Positions 44,050 to 55,159 of a stretch of DNA of 64,000 nt are shown in pieces. Position numbers and translations under genes: made by a program. Numbering within the stretch: position 1 is the first letter of the stretch; the number at the start of each line of letters is the position of its first letter. The stretch is from Staphylococcus sp. NAM3COL9 (GTDB taxonomy: Bacteria; Bacillota; Bacilli; Staphylococcales; Staphylococcaceae): assembly GCF_001431205.1 (NCBI RefSeq), contig NZ_LGPC01000004.1:62001-126000 (forward strand). Reading direction: 5' to 3'. A model generated the notes under the pieces. That model was not told the origin of the DNA. It saw nothing but the letters and a program-made list of their open reading frames with translations, and searched no databases.

Positions 44050-44964
44050 ATGAAAGTAGGGTTTATTGGATTAGGCATAATGGGGAAACCCATGGCACTT
44101 CATTTAATTCAAAGGGGCTTTGAAACTTATCTTTTTGATATTAATACTAGTGCAGTTAATGAATTAAACGCGCTCGGTGGTCATGCATGTGCCTCACTTA
44201 AAGAAATTGCCAACAATAGTGAAATCATTATTACGATGTTACCTAAATCACAACACGTGACACAAGTATTATTTGGCGAAGAAGGTTTAGCTGAGCATAG
44301 TACACAAGGCACTATTGTTATTGATATGAGTTCTGTATCTACAGAAGATTCCAAAATATGTGCCAACAAATTAAAAGAATTTGGCATTGCGTTTTTAGAT
44401 GCACCAGTAAGTGGTGGCGAACCTATGGCACTAGAAGGAAAACTTTCCATCATGGTTGGGGGAGACGAAAGGGATTTTAAAAAGACGCTCCCTTTATTCC
44501 AAGCAATGGGAGAAAACATTGTTCACTTTGGAGAAAACGGCAATGGTTCTGCAGCTAAATTAGCGAATCAAATCATCGTAAGTGCGAATCTCGCAGCACT
44601 TTCAGAAGCTTGTGTATACGCAAGTAAATCAGGTATCGATTTAAATAAACTTTTCGAGGCACTGAATGGCGGATTAGCTGGTAGTGCAGTAATGGATGCT
44701 AAAATGCCTTCTATAATTAGTGGAAATTACGAACCAGGTGGAAAAATAGAAACGAACTTTAAAGATTTAGGAAATATCCAACAATCCGCCAACGCGATAG
44801 GTGTGCCCCTGCCTATTACCAACTTAGTAAAAGAGATTTTCAGTTCAGAAATGGTGAATGGAAATGGTAAAAAAGACCATTCATTTATTATTGATTTCTT
44901 TGAAAAAATGGCGAATCATAAAATACCCGTAACGAAAATTAGAGAATCAAATAAAGCTCTATAA
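44050..44964 (+). CDS. 3-hydroxyisobutyrate dehydrogenase-family reductase (GarR/LtnD-like)
   Basis: 304 residues. N-terminal Rossmann motif GFIGLGIMGKPMA at 4-16, substrate loop DAPVSGGEPMALEGKLSIMV near 117-136 and the catalytic Lys in NGSAAKLANQ near residue 174. The family includes tartronate-semialdehyde reductase and L-threonate dehydrogenase. AGGAGC precedes the ATG. With the isomerase and GntP permease it suggests a sugar-acid pathway, but kinase and aldolase partners (OtnK, OtnC) are absent here. Confidence 0.86.
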   Translation: MKVGFIGLGIMGKPMALHLIQRGFETYLFDINTSAVNELNALGGHACASLKEIANNSEIIITMLPKSQHVTQVLFGEEGLAEHSTQGTIVIDMSSVSTEDSKICANKLKEFGIAFLDAPVSGGEPMALEGKLSIMVGGDERDFKKTLPLFQAMGENIVHFGENGNGSAAKLANQIIVSANLAALSEACVYASKSGIDLNKLFEALNGGLAGSAVMDAKMPSIISGNYEPGGKIETNFKDLGNIQQSANAIGVPLPITNLVKEIFSSEMVNGNGKKDHSFIIDFFEKMANHKIPVTKIRESNKAL

Positions 44965-45003
44965 CCATTGGACCGAACTAACCACAAATTGTGGGAATAC
45001 AAT

Positions 45004-45058
45004 AAAACACTTTCGTTGAATTCATATATTAAAATGAATTCAACGAAAGTGTTTTTTC
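45004..45058. terminator. strong intrinsic terminator
   Basis: A perfect 20-bp stem (AACACTTTCGTTGAATTCAT with its complement) and eight-base loop, followed by TTTTTT. Confidence 0.9.
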
Positions 45059-45073
45059 TATGAAGATAGTAGC

Positions 45074-45457
45074 TTATTCGTTAAAAAATAAGGCAATTGA
45101 ATGATTGCTGTTTAAACAGTGGTCAAGGTAGTGTTTACACATCGTGTGAATATTATAAATTGTGCAAAGAAAAGGTATTACTAGAAGTATATCTCGTAAG
45201 GCACACCAGCTGATAATGCCCCGCTTGAGTATATTTCTATTTCTCTTTAAATTATCAATAAACAAAGCGTTCAAAACCCCTAATCATATTGTAATAGATA
45301 TTATCGAAAACCATGGGAAATTATGAACATCCGGATAGCTCTTATCATTCTCCCAATTTGAAATTGTTTGTCGTGAAACATATAATCTCTCTGCTAAATC
45401 TTCTTGAGATAAATGATCATGTTGTCTGAAATACGTAATCTGATAATCTAAATTCAT
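45074..45457 (-). pseudogene. frameshifted XRE-family regulator
   Basis: From the ATG at 45457 (AGAGGAG upstream) 57 codons read an XRE helix-turn-helix: HDHLSQEDLAERLYVSRQTI, SNWENDKSYPDVHNF. The frame then stops early at 45284. A second frame continues to 45074 with a hydrophobic segment (ALRDILLVIPFLCTIYNI), as in XRE regulators that carry C-terminal membrane helices. A truncated 57-residue DNA-binding peptide could still be made. Confidence 0.7.
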
Positions 45458-45595
45458 TTGTCGTGCTCCTCTAACTAGAGATTAATATAGAAAATACTAT
45501 TAGACTACCAAAGCTCTTTAACATATGTGCCCTTTCAATTGTATAAATGCTTTTGAACACTATGATACCAGCGTTTTTAAGACTCCCTTTAGACA

Positions 45596-45680
45596 GAACA
45601 AAAGGGAGTAGGATAGAAATCAGATTTTGATTTCTTTCCTACTCCCAACTATACATCAGTAAGCTACTGCCAATATAAAA
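45596..45680. repeat. dispersed hairpin repeat (GGGAGTAGGATAGAAATC type)
   Basis: GGGAGTAGGATAGAAATC pairs with GATTTCTTTCCTACTCCC; next to it lies GCTACTGCCAATATAA, also found at 17920-17935. This is the staphylococcal intergenic element of the GGGAGTGGGACAGAAAT kind. It may also end the CstA-type gene to its right. Confidence 0.7.
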
Positions 45681-47135
45681 CTAAGTCGCTTGTTGCTGAT
45701 ATTGAATTTGGTGATCTAATTCAAACGCCTCGCCTGCAGTGATTTTCTTATATTGGTAACCAAAGTACAGAATCCATAGTATCGTCAGGACAAATGCTAA
45801 TACATAGCTTAACGTAAGATCTAATCCTAAACCGATTGGCTGACTGAGAATGTACGTAAATATATTCCATGTCATGAACACAGCAGGTATTGCTGCAACC
45901 CAGAAATTCTTTTTAGCCATGAGTAAATACATAGCCCCGACCCACAAAGCAACAGTTGCAGTAGTTTGGTTTGCCCAAGAGAAATAGCGCCAAAGTACTG
46001 TGAAGTCTACTTGAGTCAAACCGAAACTAATTACAAATAATGGTGCTGCTACGATAATTCTTTTTACAATACTGCGTTGTCCATAATTTAAGTAATCTGC
46101 AATAATCATTCTGGCACTACGGAAAGATGTGTCTCCACTCGTAATCGGCAAGATAATTACGCCTAACACTGCAATTGTCCCGAAGACAGAACCTAATAAT
46201 AGATGAGAAGCTTCACTTACCACTAATGCTGCTTCGCCACGCGCTAATACATCGCTAAGCCCGTTGTAACCATTAAATAGACTCATGCCTGCTGCTGCCC
46301 AAATCATAGCGATAATCCCTTCAGCAATCATCATGCCATAAAAGATAAAACGACCATTATTTTCTTTTTTCGTTGTTCTAGAAATAATTGGCGTTTGCGT
46401 CGCATGGAAACCAGATAACGCCCCACAAGTAATTGTGAAGAATAATAATGGGAAAATAGATGCCCCATCAGGATGCATGTTTTTTAAATTAATCTCTGGA
46501 ATTGGCGCGCCTGTTTGAATAAGACGGAAACCTATACCAACCGCACTAATTAATAATAATGCCCCAAATATTGGATAAATACGGCCAATAATTTTATCAA
46601 TAGGTAAAATTGTTGAAAGAACGTAATAAACAAAGATAACAAAAATAATGATGCCTAATGCAATACGTCCGTCTAATAAATTATGTAATAATAATGCCGG
46701 ACTTGTAACAAATACTGTCCCTGTCAAAAGTAATAATAAAATAGAGAAAATATTAACAAAATGTTTCATCACTTTTCCTAAAAACTTGCCGGCAAGCTCA
46801 GGTAAATGAGCTCCTTTATTTCTGATTGAAATCATTCCAGTTAAATAATCATGAACCCCCCCTGCAAAAATACAACCCACAACAATCCAAATAAATGCGA
46901 CGGGACCATATAGTGCTCCCATAATTGGTCCGAAAATAGGACCAACCCCTGCAATATTTAATAATTGAATGAGTGAATTAGATGATGTCTTCATCGGTAA
47001 GTAATCGACATCGTCCCTCTGATGAAATGCTGGTGTCGGACGTTCTTCTTTCGTTCCAAACATCTTATCGATATATTTACCATAAGTAAAATAACCTACA
47101 ACTAACAAAATAATAGACACAATAAACGTGATCAT
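45681..47135 (-). CDS. CstA-family transporter (short form)
   Basis: 484 residues with about 13 helices. Hallmarks: the N-terminal VGYFTYGKYIDKMFG, NSLIQLLNIAGVGPIFGPIM and GALYGPVAFIWIVVGCIFAG, then GDTSFRSARMIIAD. CstA/BtsT proteins import peptides or pyruvate when carbon is scarce. It is shorter than the 600-700-residue forms but like other compact CstA proteins of Gram-positives. GGGGGGAT precedes the ATG, and a cre-like site lies upstream. Confidence 0.88.
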   Translation of the reverse strand: MITFIVSIILLVVGYFTYGKYIDKMFGTKEERPTPAFHQRDDVDYLPMKTSSNSLIQLLNIAGVGPIFGPIMGALYGPVAFIWIVVGCIFAGGVHDYLTGMISIRNKGAHLPELAGKFLGKVMKHFVNIFSILLLLLTGTVFVTSPALLLHNLLDGRIALGIIIFVIFVYYVLSTILPIDKIIGRIYPIFGALLLISAVGIGFRLIQTGAPIPEINLKNMHPDGASIFPLLFFTITCGALSGFHATQTPIISRTTKKENNGRFIFYGMMIAEGIIAMIWAAAGMSLFNGYNGLSDVLARGEAALVVSEASHLLLGSVFGTIAVLGVIILPITSGDTSFRSARMIIADYLNYGQRSIVKRIIVAAPLFVISFGLTQVDFTVLWRYFSWANQTTATVALWVGAMYLLMAKKNFWVAAIPAVFMTWNIFTYILSQPIGLGLDLTLSYVLAFVLTILWILYFGYQYKKITAGEAFELDHQIQYQQQAT

Positions 47136-47160
47136 ATTATCATCCCCCCTTTAGATAATG

Positions 47161-47174
47161 TGTAAGCGTTTTCT
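47161..47174. promoter_or_regulatory. cre-like site upstream of cstA
   Basis: TGTAAGCGTTTTCT fits cre except for the last base, 26 bases beyond the start codon. Catabolite repression fits a carbon-starvation transporter. Confidence 0.6.
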
Positions 47175-47252
47175 TAATTTAATCACAGTTTTTGATTTAT
47201 CACAATATTACAATAGCGTTTTTTATATAAACTTAATAAAATTCAAATAAAA

Positions 47253-47292
47253 AAGACTGTTAGGTTTCCAATTAGGATTCTAACAGTCAGTT
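47253..47292 (-). terminator. terminator at the end of the rnpA-noc gene row
   Basis: GACTGTTAG pairs with CTAACAGTC around a 15-base partly paired loop; on the minus strand TTTTTTATTTG follows. Confidence 0.75.
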
Positions 47293-47336
47293 ATTTAGTC
47301 TAGGATATATTTCCCAGATGGTTTATTTTGGTTATA

Positions 47337-48176
47337 TTAACGTTTGTATAATTTAATCTTTATTTCATAATAATCGTCGTGATCTTTAGCTTGATGTTCA
47401 TATTTAATGCCACTTTTTTCTATGCTTTCAAGACTTTTACCAACTGCATCGCGTGCGTCAGTTAAATCTTTTTCAAATCCAAATGTTTGAGCCGTCACCT
47501 TTTCAGGGCCAACTTTTTGTTTCACTCGTGCTTCTGTTTGTTTTACATTTAGCTTCTGGCTAATAACTGTTTCAACCATTATTTCCTGATCTTCTTCTGA
47601 TAAACTTAACAGTGCACGAGCGTGACGTTCAGTAATTTTACCTTCACGTAAACGTTCGATGACTTTAGGTGCTGATTTTAATAAACGCAATTTATTAGCT
47701 ATGAAACTTTGGCTTTTACCAACACTTTTAGCTAATTCACTCTGTGTAGTATCACCGATGTCCAATAACTTTTTATATGCTTCCGCTTCTTCAACGACGG
47801 ATAGGTTTTCACGTTGAATATTTTCAATAAGTGCAACCACAGCAGTTTCTTCATCATCTAAATATCTAATAATGACTTCTGCGTGTGTTTTACCAAGTGA
47901 TTGAAACGCTCTAAATCTACGTTCACCAGCAATGATTTCAAACATATCTTCTTCAATTGGACGTACGACCATAGGCTGTAACAAACCATGTTCTTCTATT
48001 GATTCTGCGAGTTCTTTTATCTTATTTGGCTCAAATACTTGTCTTGGTTGATAACGGTTTGGCACAATACGTTCGATATGAATAGATTCAACGCTATTAT
48101 TATGATCTTCTTCAATATAACCAACAATGTCATCTTTGTTCTTTAAACCAAATAATTTAGAAAAAGGTTTCTTCAT
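47337..48176 (-). CDS. noc: nucleoid occlusion protein Noc (ParB family)
   Basis: 279 residues. ParB/sulfiredoxin-like N-terminal domain with IVPNRYQPRQVFEPNKIKEL near 36-55 and AGERRFRA near 84, then the helix-turn-helix (TTQSELAKSVGKSQSFIANK). Last gene of the conserved mnmE-mnmG-rsmG-noc row near oriC. An amphipathic N-terminus (MKKPFSKLFGLKNKDD) matches the membrane-targeting helix of Noc. It blocks division over the nucleoid; ParB proper would lie elsewhere. Confidence 0.92.
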   Translation of the reverse strand: MKKPFSKLFGLKNKDDIVGYIEEDHNNSVESIHIERIVPNRYQPRQVFEPNKIKELAESIEEHGLLQPMVVRPIEEDMFEIIAGERRFRAFQSLGKTHAEVIIRYLDDEETAVVALIENIQRENLSVVEEAEAYKKLLDIGDTTQSELAKSVGKSQSFIANKLRLLKSAPKVIERLREGKITERHARALLSLSEEDQEIMVETVISQKLNVKQTEARVKQKVGPEKVTAQTFGFEKDLTDARDAVGKSLESIEKSGIKYEHQAKDHDDYYEIKIKLYKR

Positions 48177-48217
48177 TTTCCATGCGCTCCCTCTAAACTA
48201 ATTGTATTGATTTGTAT

Positions 48218-48937
48218 TTACTTGTTAAGCAATGGAGACTTATTCGGTGTTCCTGGTTTCCTAGGATACTTCTTAGGTGTCTGACTTCTTTTGTCTATAA
48301 TCATCATTTGTCTCTCGCCTGCTTCTTCTGGCAATTCATATGAAATTGTTTCTCGAACTTTACCACCCAAAATACCTAAACCAAAACGTGCTTCTTCTAA
48401 TTCTTCTTCACCTTTAGAAGATTTTAAAGCGATGAATTGACCACCCTTTTTAACTAAAGGCAGACACAATTCACTTAATACTGAAAGTCTAGCAACAGCA
48501 CGTGCCGTAACAATATCATAAGACTCCCTGTAGACTCCTTTGCCAAACGTTTCAGCACGATCGTGCACGAAATTTACGTTTTCAAGATCTAGCGCCTCTG
48601 CTAATTGATTTAAAAAGTGTATACGTTTATTTAACGAATCTACAATTGTAACTTTCAAATTCGGAAAAATAATTTTTAAAGGAATGCTTGGGAAACCAGC
48701 ACCAGCACCTATATCACAAATTGTTAATTCTTTAGTCAAATCTGTATAAAAACTTGGCGCAATTGAATCATAAAAATGTTTCAAATACACTTCATGTTCT
48801 TCAGTGATACTTGTTAAATTCATTTTTTCATTCCATTCAACAAGCATTTGATAATACGTTTGAAATTGTCGTTGTTGTTCTTCTGAAAGTTCTATTCCTT
48901 GTGTACTGAGTTGCTTAGTTAACCATTCTACACTCAT
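48218..48937 (-). CDS. rsmG: 16S rRNA (guanine527-N7)-methyltransferase RsmG
   Basis: 239 residues. SAM-binding motif [17 protein letters not shown] near residue 70, [11 protein letters not shown], and [11 protein letters not shown] follow the GidB family exactly. It starts one base after mnmG ends, and noc follows by 41 bases. It methylates G527 of 16S rRNA; loss gives low-level streptomycin resistance in other bacteria. Confidence 0.95.
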   Translation of the reverse strand: MSVEWLTKQLSTQGIELSEEQQRQFQTYYQMLVEWNEKMNLTSITEEHEVYLKHFYDSIAPSFYTDLTKELTICDIGAGAGFPSIPLKIIFPNLKVTIVDSLNKRIHFLNQLAEALDLENVNFVHDRAETFGKGVYRESYDIVTARAVARLSVLSELCLPLVKKGGQFIALKSSKGEEELEEARFGLGILGGKVRETISYELPEEAGERQMMIIDKRSQTPKKYPRKPGTPNKSPLLNK

Positions 48938-48938
48938 C

Positions 48939-50816
48939 TTAATTTTTCACCCTTTGGATTTTTCCTTGTTCAAGAAAAACAAGTAAAATTGAGATATCAG
49001 CTGGATTCACGCCCGAAATACGAGAAGCTTGCGCAATATTTAATGGCTTAACTTCTGATAATTTTTCACGTGCTTCAGTCGCTAAACTATCTACCTTACT
49101 ATAATCTAAGTCTTCTGGAATTTTTTTCTCTTCCATACGTTTTACTTTTTCAACTTGTTGTAATGACTTGTTGATGTAGCCTTCGTATTTCGTTTGAATT
49201 TCCACTTGTTCTTCAACATCAGATGGAAGTACATGTGATTCATCTAGAATTTCAAGAATTAAATCATAAGTCATTTCAGGACGGCGTAATAGTTCTATTG
49301 CTAAAATACCATCTTTCAAGCGAGAACCACCTTGTGCTTCAATAATTTCTTGAACGCGATCATGCGGTTTCACTCGAATGCTACCTAAGCGTTCTTGTTC
49401 TGATTTTATCATGTCTCGTTTTGCATTAAAACGTGCATAACGTTCTTCAGAAATCATTCCTAATTCATGACCTAAATCAGTTAGACGTAAATCAGCGTTA
49501 TCATGTCTTATCAATAGACGATACTCTGCACGAGATGTTAATAAACGGTAAGGTTCATTTGTACCTTTCGTAACAAGATCATCAATTAATACACCGATAT
49601 ATGCGTCAGAACGACTTAAGACAACTTCATCTTTATCTTGTACTCTAGCTGCTGCATTAATACCAGCCATAATACCTTGTCCAGCCGCTTCTTCATAACC
49701 TGATGTACCGTTGATTTGACCAGCAGTATATAAGTTTTTTATTTTTTTAGTTTCAAGCGTTGGCCATAATTGTGTAGGTACGAGTGCATCGTATTCAATT
49801 GCATATCCTGCACGCATCATGTCTGCTTTTTCTAGACCAGGGATCGTTTCTACCATTTGTCTTTGTACATGTTCTGGAAGACTTGTAGATAATCCTTGTA
49901 CGTAAACTTCATTCGTGTTACGTCCTTCTGGTTCTAAGAATAATTGATGACGTGGTTTATCGTTGAAACGCACAAATTTATCTTCAATTGATGGGCAATA
50001 TCTTGGACCTGTACCTTTAATCATTCCTGAATACATTGCTGATAGATGCAAATTATCATCAATCACTTGGTGTGTATCAGCATTTGTGTATGTTAACCAA
50101 CATGGTAATTGATCTAAGATATATTCAGTAGTTTCAAAACTAAACGCTCTACCTACATCATCACCTGGTTGGATTTCAGTTTTAGAATAATCAATTGTTT
50201 TCGCATTTACACGAGGTGGTGTACCTGTCTTAAATCTAACAACTTCAAAGCCAAGATTTCTTAAATTATCAGCTAATGAAATAGATGGTAATTGGTGGTT
50301 AGGGCCACTTGAATATTTCATGTTTCCTAAGATGATTTCACCGCGTAAAAATGTACCTGTTGTAATAATAACTGCCTCTGCCCAGTATTCTGTTCCAATG
50401 TTAGTACGTACGCCTTTAATTACATCATCTTCAATCATTAAGTCGTCTACCATACCTTGCATAATATCTAGATTATCTTCATCTTCAATTACTTTTTTCA
50501 TTTCTTGTTGATACAATACTTTATCTGCTTGTGCACGTAATGCTCTCACTGCTGGACCTTTACCCGTATTTAACATACGCATTTGGATGTGGGTCTTATC
50601 AATCGTTTTAGCCATTTGTCCACCTAAGGCATCTATTTCACGCACGACGATTCCTTTTGCCGGTCCACCAACTGATGGATTACATGGCATAAACGCAATA
50701 TTATCTAAGTTAATCGTTAACATAAGCGTTTTTGCACCACTTCGAGCTGAAGCAAGTCCCGCTTCAATACCAGCATGCCCGGCTCCTATTACTATTACAT
50801 CATATTCTTGAGCCAT
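48939..50816 (-). CDS. mnmG: tRNA uridine-5-carboxymethylaminomethyl modification enzyme MnmG
   Basis: 625 residues. FAD fold [19 protein letters not shown] at the N-terminus, [36 protein letters not shown], and the GidA C-terminal domain. It works with MnmE to modify the wobble uridine of certain tRNAs. GGAGG precedes the ATG. It follows mnmE by 16 bases. Confidence 0.97.
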   Translation of the reverse strand: MAQEYDVIVIGAGHAGIEAGLASARSGAKTLMLTINLDNIAFMPCNPSVGGPAKGIVVREIDALGGQMAKTIDKTHIQMRMLNTGKGPAVRALRAQADKVLYQQEMKKVIEDEDNLDIMQGMVDDLMIEDDVIKGVRTNIGTEYWAEAVIITTGTFLRGEIILGNMKYSSGPNHQLPSISLADNLRNLGFEVVRFKTGTPPRVNAKTIDYSKTEIQPGDDVGRAFSFETTEYILDQLPCWLTYTNADTHQVIDDNLHLSAMYSGMIKGTGPRYCPSIEDKFVRFNDKPRHQLFLEPEGRNTNEVYVQGLSTSLPEHVQRQMVETIPGLEKADMMRAGYAIEYDALVPTQLWPTLETKKIKNLYTAGQINGTSGYEEAAGQGIMAGINAAARVQDKDEVVLSRSDAYIGVLIDDLVTKGTNEPYRLLTSRAEYRLLIRHDNADLRLTDLGHELGMISEERYARFNAKRDMIKSEQERLGSIRVKPHDRVQEIIEAQGGSRLKDGILAIELLRRPEMTYDLILEILDESHVLPSDVEEQVEIQTKYEGYINKSLQQVEKVKRMEEKKIPEDLDYSKVDSLATEAREKLSEVKPLNIAQASRISGVNPADISILLVFLEQGKIQRVKN

Positions 50817-50832
50817 ACTATTTTCCTCCTTA

Positions 50833-52215
50833 TTATTTTCCTAAACAGAACTGACTAAATAATTGGTCTATCAATTCGTCACTTGCGGATTCTCCGATGA
50901 TTTCACCTAATATTTCCCAAGTTCTCGTCAAATCAATTTGAATCATATCCATTGGTATATCTGATTCTGCAGCATCTATTGCGTCTTGAATTGTGTTTCT
51001 AGCTTCTTTTAACAATGAAATATGCCTTGAATTAGATACATATGTCATATCTTGATTTTGAACATCGCCACCAAAGAATAAATCTCTAATTTGTATTTCT
51101 AATTGATCTATTCCCTCTTGCTTCAACATAGAAGTTTGGATTAACGGCATATCTCCAATCATTTCTTTAACTTCATCTATATCTAATTGTTTATCTAAAT
51201 CCATTTTATTTACAATAACAATCGCATCTTCGTTTTTAATTACTTCATAAAGTTTACGGTCTTCTTCAGAGAGCGCTTCGTTATAATTTAGTACAAATAA
51301 GATTAAGTCTGCCTCGCCTAGTGCTTTTCGAGAACGTTCAACACCTATGCGCTCTACAATATCCTCAGTTTCACGAATACCTGCTGTGTCTACTAATCTT
51401 AATGGGACGCCTCGAACGTTAACGTATTCTTCTAGTGTATCTCGTGTTGTTCCAGGCACTTCTGTAACGATAGCTTTATTATCTTGGATCAGATTATTGA
51501 GCATTGAAGATTTACCAACATTGGGGCTACCAACAATTACTGTAGATAAGCCTTCCCTCATAATTTTACCTTGCGTACCAGTTTCTAATAATTTATTAAT
51601 TTCTTCTTTAATTTCATTTGATTTACCTAATAAAAATTCTGTAGTAGCGTCCTCTACGTCATCATACTCTGGATAATCTATATTAACTTCGACTTGTGCA
51701 AGGATTTCGAGAATGGATTGTCGCTGTCGCTTAATCATATCACTCAAACGGCCTTCTATTTGATTCATTGCAACTTTTGATGCACGATCGGTTTTAGAAC
51801 GAATAAAATCCATCACTGCTTCCGCCTGAGATAAATCAATACGTCCATTTAAGAATGCACGTTTCGTGAATTCGCCTGGCTCAGCCATACGTGCGCCATT
51901 ACTCATCGTTAATTCAAGCACTTTATTAATTGTTAAAATACCACCGTGACAGTTGATTTCAACAATATCTTCACGCGTAAAAGTCTTCGGTGCGCGTAGT
52001 ACAGAAACCATTACTTCCTCTATAACTTCTTCTGATTCTGGATCAATAATATGACCATAATTAATTGTATGAGATGTTACATCTGCAAGTTTTTGTTTTC
52101 CTTTAAATAACTTATCAGCCACATTGACTGCATCAGCACCAGACAAACGTACAATACCTATTGCACCTTCACCCATCGGCGTGGATATACTCGTTATTGT
52201 ATCTAAATCCATCAT
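50833..52215 (-). CDS. mnmE: tRNA modification GTPase MnmE
   Basis: 460 residues. N-terminal folate-binding domain ([18 protein letters not shown]), helical domain, G domain with [21 protein letters not shown] and NKMD, and the C-terminal FCLGK with the conserved Cys. GGAGG is eight bases before the ATG chosen; a second ATG directly after is equally usable. First gene of the leftward mnmE-mnmG-rsmG-noc row. Confidence 0.97.
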   Translation of the reverse strand: MMDLDTITSISTPMGEGAIGIVRLSGADAVNVADKLFKGKQKLADVTSHTINYGHIIDPESEEVIEEVMVSVLRAPKTFTREDIVEINCHGGILTINKVLELTMSNGARMAEPGEFTKRAFLNGRIDLSQAEAVMDFIRSKTDRASKVAMNQIEGRLSDMIKRQRQSILEILAQVEVNIDYPEYDDVEDATTEFLLGKSNEIKEEINKLLETGTQGKIMREGLSTVIVGSPNVGKSSMLNNLIQDNKAIVTEVPGTTRDTLEEYVNVRGVPLRLVDTAGIRETEDIVERIGVERSRKALGEADLILFVLNYNEALSEEDRKLYEVIKNEDAIVIVNKMDLDKQLDIDEVKEMIGDMPLIQTSMLKQEGIDQLEIQIRDLFFGGDVQNQDMTYVSNSRHISLLKEARNTIQDAIDAAESDIPMDMIQIDLTRTWEILGEIIGESASDELIDQLFSQFCLGK

Positions 52216-52321
52216 CCATCTCGCCTCCTTTATCGTCTAAATTTTATCATTGTAATATTGTAAAGAGTTTCCTATCAAAAAGCGAATATCTTGATTGAAA
52301 AAATACACAGTTAGTCTTAGG

Positions 52322-52356
52322 TTTGTCTGAGGTTAGACTTCCGTTGGTCTAACCAA
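52322..52356 (-). other. hairpin between rnpA and mnmE
   Basis: GGTTAGAC and GTCTAACC arms with a short loop. No T-run on the minus strand, so it is probably an RNA-processing or leader structure rather than a full terminator. Confidence 0.4.
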
Positions 52357-52374
52357 CCACTTCCCCTACCCTAC

Positions 52375-52722
52375 TTAGATGCGCTTATTAAAAGCCTTGG
52401 CTATTTTTAATACATGTTCAAGGCTCGATTGAATTTGTAGCGTATCCATATCTTTAGCTGGCTGTCTCGCTATTACCACAATATCTAATGGAAGCATATC
52501 TTCTTTATGTATCTTGAAGTTTTCACGAATAGCTCTTTTAATACGGTTTCTGACCACAGCATTGCCTATTTTTTTAGAAACACTTATTCCTAAGCGAAAA
52601 TGCTCTAAATTTTTGTTGGGTTTTGTGTATACTACAAATTGTCTGTTAGCAACTGATTTCCCTTTTTTATAAATAAATTGAAAATCACCATTCTTTTTAA
52701 TTCGATACGCTTTTTCCACCAA
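52375..52722 (-). CDS. rnpA: ribonuclease P protein component
   Basis: 115 residues. Family signature NRIKRAIRENFK near residue 60 and the FQFIYKKGKSVANRQFVVY strand region. The start is TTG (or the next codon, GTG); no ATG is in frame. It binds RNase P RNA for tRNA 5' maturation. It lies between rpmH and mnmE, the standard order left of oriC. Confidence 0.95.
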   Translation of the reverse strand: MVEKAYRIKKNGDFQFIYKKGKSVANRQFVVYTKPNKNLEHFRLGISVSKKIGNAVVRNRIKRAIRENFKIHKEDMLPLDIVVIARQPAKDMDTLQIQSSLEHVLKIAKAFNKRI

Positions 52723-52847
52723 CCATCACTCACTTATCTCTTCATTAGATATATTATGTTATATATATGTTTAATCTATATCATTAATTTTCTTAAATTG
52801 CTAACGAAAATCAACGTAATTTCCTGTCATTTTCCTTCATTAAAACC

Positions 52848-52880
52848 AAAAAAAAGACCACTGATGAGTCAGTGATCTTA
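52848..52880 (-). terminator. hairpin at the rpmH stop codon
   Basis: AAGATCACTGA pairs with TCAGTGGTCTT on the minus strand and is followed by eight T residues. Partial termination here would give more L34 mRNA than rnpA mRNA. Confidence 0.75.
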
Positions 52881-53015
52881 TGCTGATAGTACTTTACGGC
52901 CTTTACGACGACGACGCGCCAAAACTTTACGACCATTTTTTGTGCTCATGCGTTTTCTGAAACCATGAACTTTACTATGTTTACGTTTATTTGGTTGATA
53001 AGTACGTTTTACCAT
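52878..53015 (-). CDS. rpmH: 50S ribosomal protein L34
   Basis: 45 residues starting [20 protein letters not shown] and ending [12 protein letters not shown], the canonical L34. GGAGGTG precedes the ATG. It is the first gene left of the origin. Confidence 0.98.
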
Positions 53016-53399
53016 GCAAAAACACCTCCATCTTTATTCGGTTATCTAACTATTATAATAGATAAATTAATATACGCTTCTGCTCTTAAGTCTTGATTTA
53101 ACTGTTATTAATTTCTAGTCATAATTCAAGCAACTTCTACAATATAACAAAATATATTTTATAAAGCAAGTATCAATTTGAGTCTTTGCAATTTTATAGC
53201 CAAATTCAAAATACTTCTAAATTTAATTACATATAAGGAAGTGTTGAATTATAAAATTCCTAACTTCCTCCTATTATAGTAGCAATATCACTATCTAGAA
53301 AATAATCCGCATTATCCTTTGTTTTTCTTTATACATTTTCCATACACTCTTTATAAATTATTTCCCAAGCTCACAAACGGTTCGATTTTTGTTATACTG

Positions 53400-53752
53400 T
53401 TTATTCCTCAAAGTTATCCACTTATGCACAATTACATTTTCTATTTCTGTGGATAATATATATGTTATTAACAAGGTCATCTACGTTTTAACAACATATT
53501 CACAGCCATTTGACATTAGTCATTGTTAAAAAGTATAATTGTGTGGATAAGTCATGTAAATATTGATAGATACAGGGTTTACTTTATAGAATTATATACT
53601 AATCAGCTGTGTATAAATGAGGGCACGTAAATAGTTATCCACTGATTGTGTGTAACTTGTGGATAATTATCAACATGCTATGATTCGTTTTATTTATGCC
53701 TGTTGTTTTTGTGTATAACTTTTAAAATTTATGAAAGTTGGAGTTTATTCAT
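53400..53752. other. oriC, upstream half with five DnaA boxes
   Basis: Boxes: TTATCCACT 53414-53422, TGTGGATAA 53448-53456, TGTGGATAA 53542-53550, TTATCCACT 53635-53643, TGTGGATAA 53658-53666. The region is AT-rich, upstream of dnaA, and serves both as part of the bipartite origin and for dnaA autoregulation. The stretch 53016-53399 before it shows nothing else I can name. Confidence 0.93.
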
Positions 53753-55120
53753 ATGTCAGAAAAAGAAATTTGGGAAAAAGTCTTAATCTTGGCTCAAGAG
53801 AAAGTAAGTTATCCTAGCTATCAAACTTTCCTTAAAGATACTAAGCTTTACTCATTGCAAAATGATGAAGCTATTATTGTTATCGATGATCCATTTGTTG
53901 CCAATTGGTTAAAAACGCATTATGTTGAAATTATTCAAACTGCATTATATGAGGCAATCGGTCATGAAATTATGCCAGTTTTCTATTCTGAAGATCAATT
54001 AGAGAGTTTAAAATCAGGTGAAAATCAACACAAGAGTCAAGAGATTCCACAAAAGAAAAAGTATACACCGGGTGTAGATGAAGCTGTCATCGGTGGCGAA
54101 CAATTCAATACAAACAATACTTTTGATACTTTTGTGATTGGACCTGGCAATAGATTTCCTCATGCAGCAAGTCTCGCTGTTGCCGAAGCACCTGCACAAG
54201 CCTATAATCCACTCTTCATTTATGGTGGCGTTGGTTTAGGAAAAACGCATCTAATGCATGCGATTGGTCATTATGTATTAGAAAACAATCCTGATGCTAA
54301 AGTTATTTACACGTCTAGTGAAAAATTCACGAATGAATTCATTAAATCTATTCGTGATAATAAAACTGAGCGTTTTAGAGAAAAATACCGTAATATTGAC
54401 GTTTTATTAATAGATGATATTCAATTCATCCAAAATAAAGAGCAAACACAAGAAGAATTCTTCCACACTTTTAATGAATTACATCAAGCAAACAAACAAA
54501 TTGTTATTTCGAGTGATAGACCGCCGAAAGAAATTGCTAAATTAGAAGATCGTTTGCGTTCTCGCTTTGAATGGGGATTAATCGTCGATATTACACCTCC
54601 TGATTATGAAACAAGAATGGCTATTTTGCAGAAAAAAATTGGAGAAGAGAATTTAAATATTCCAACTGAAGCATTAACTTATATTGCTAATCAAATCCAG
54701 TCTAATATTCGTGAACTTGAAGGTGCACTCACTCGTGTATTAGCATTTTCTAAACTTCAAGGTCAGCCGATTACAACTGAATTAACTGCTGCAGCGTTAA
54801 AAGATATTATTCAAGCGCCAAAATCGAAAAAAATTACGATTCAGGATATTCAAAAAATAGTTGGACAATACTATAACGTGAGAATTGAAGATTTTAGTGC
54901 TAAAAAACGTACAAAATCCATTGCCTATCCGCGCCAAATTGCAATGTACTTATCACGTGAGTTAACTGATTTCTCATTACCTAAAATTGGTGAAGAGTTT
55001 GGTGGTCGTGATCATACTACTGTTATCCATGCGCATGAAAAAATAGCTAAAGAAGTAAGTAGTGATCCAACTTTTAAGCAAGAACTTGAAAACTTAGAAA
55101 AAGAAATTAGAAATCAATAA
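53753..55120 (+). CDS. dnaA: chromosomal replication initiator DnaA
   Basis: 455 residues from the ATG at 53753 (TTGGAG upstream; an in-frame TTG at 53738 lies on the ribosome site). Domain I starts [16 protein letters not shown]; the linker (about 80-115) differs much from S. aureus. Domain III has Walker [10 protein letters not shown] and Walker B LLIDDIQF; domain IV has the signature [15 protein letters not shown]. It binds the DnaA boxes on either side to open the origin. Confidence 0.98.
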   Translation: MSEKEIWEKVLILAQEKVSYPSYQTFLKDTKLYSLQNDEAIIVIDDPFVANWLKTHYVEIIQTALYEAIGHEIMPVFYSEDQLESLKSGENQHKSQEIPQKKKYTPGVDEAVIGGEQFNTNNTFDTFVIGPGNRFPHAASLAVAEAPAQAYNPLFIYGGVGLGKTHLMHAIGHYVLENNPDAKVIYTSSEKFTNEFIKSIRDNKTERFREKYRNIDVLLIDDIQFIQNKEQTQEEFFHTFNELHQANKQIVISSDRPPKEIAKLEDRLRSRFEWGLIVDITPPDYETRMAILQKKIGEENLNIPTEALTYIANQIQSNIRELEGALTRVLAFSKLQGQPITTELTAAALKDIIQAPKSKKITIQDIQKIVGQYYNVRIEDFSAKKRTKSIAYPRQIAMYLSRELTDFSLPKIGEEFGGRDHTTVIHAHEKIAKEVSSDPTFKQELENLEKEIRNQ

Positions 55121-55159
55121 AAAAACTGTACTATAACAGATTAATTGTAGGAAAATTGA

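Noticed and set aside
47290..47330. TATTTCCCAGATGG as a Noc-binding site
   Set aside because: Only half of the ATTTCCCGGGAAAT palindrome is present.
53400..53752. Possible CRISPR-like array from repeated TGTGGATAA sequences
   Set aside because: The repeats are nine bases, in both orientations and unevenly spaced: DnaA boxes.
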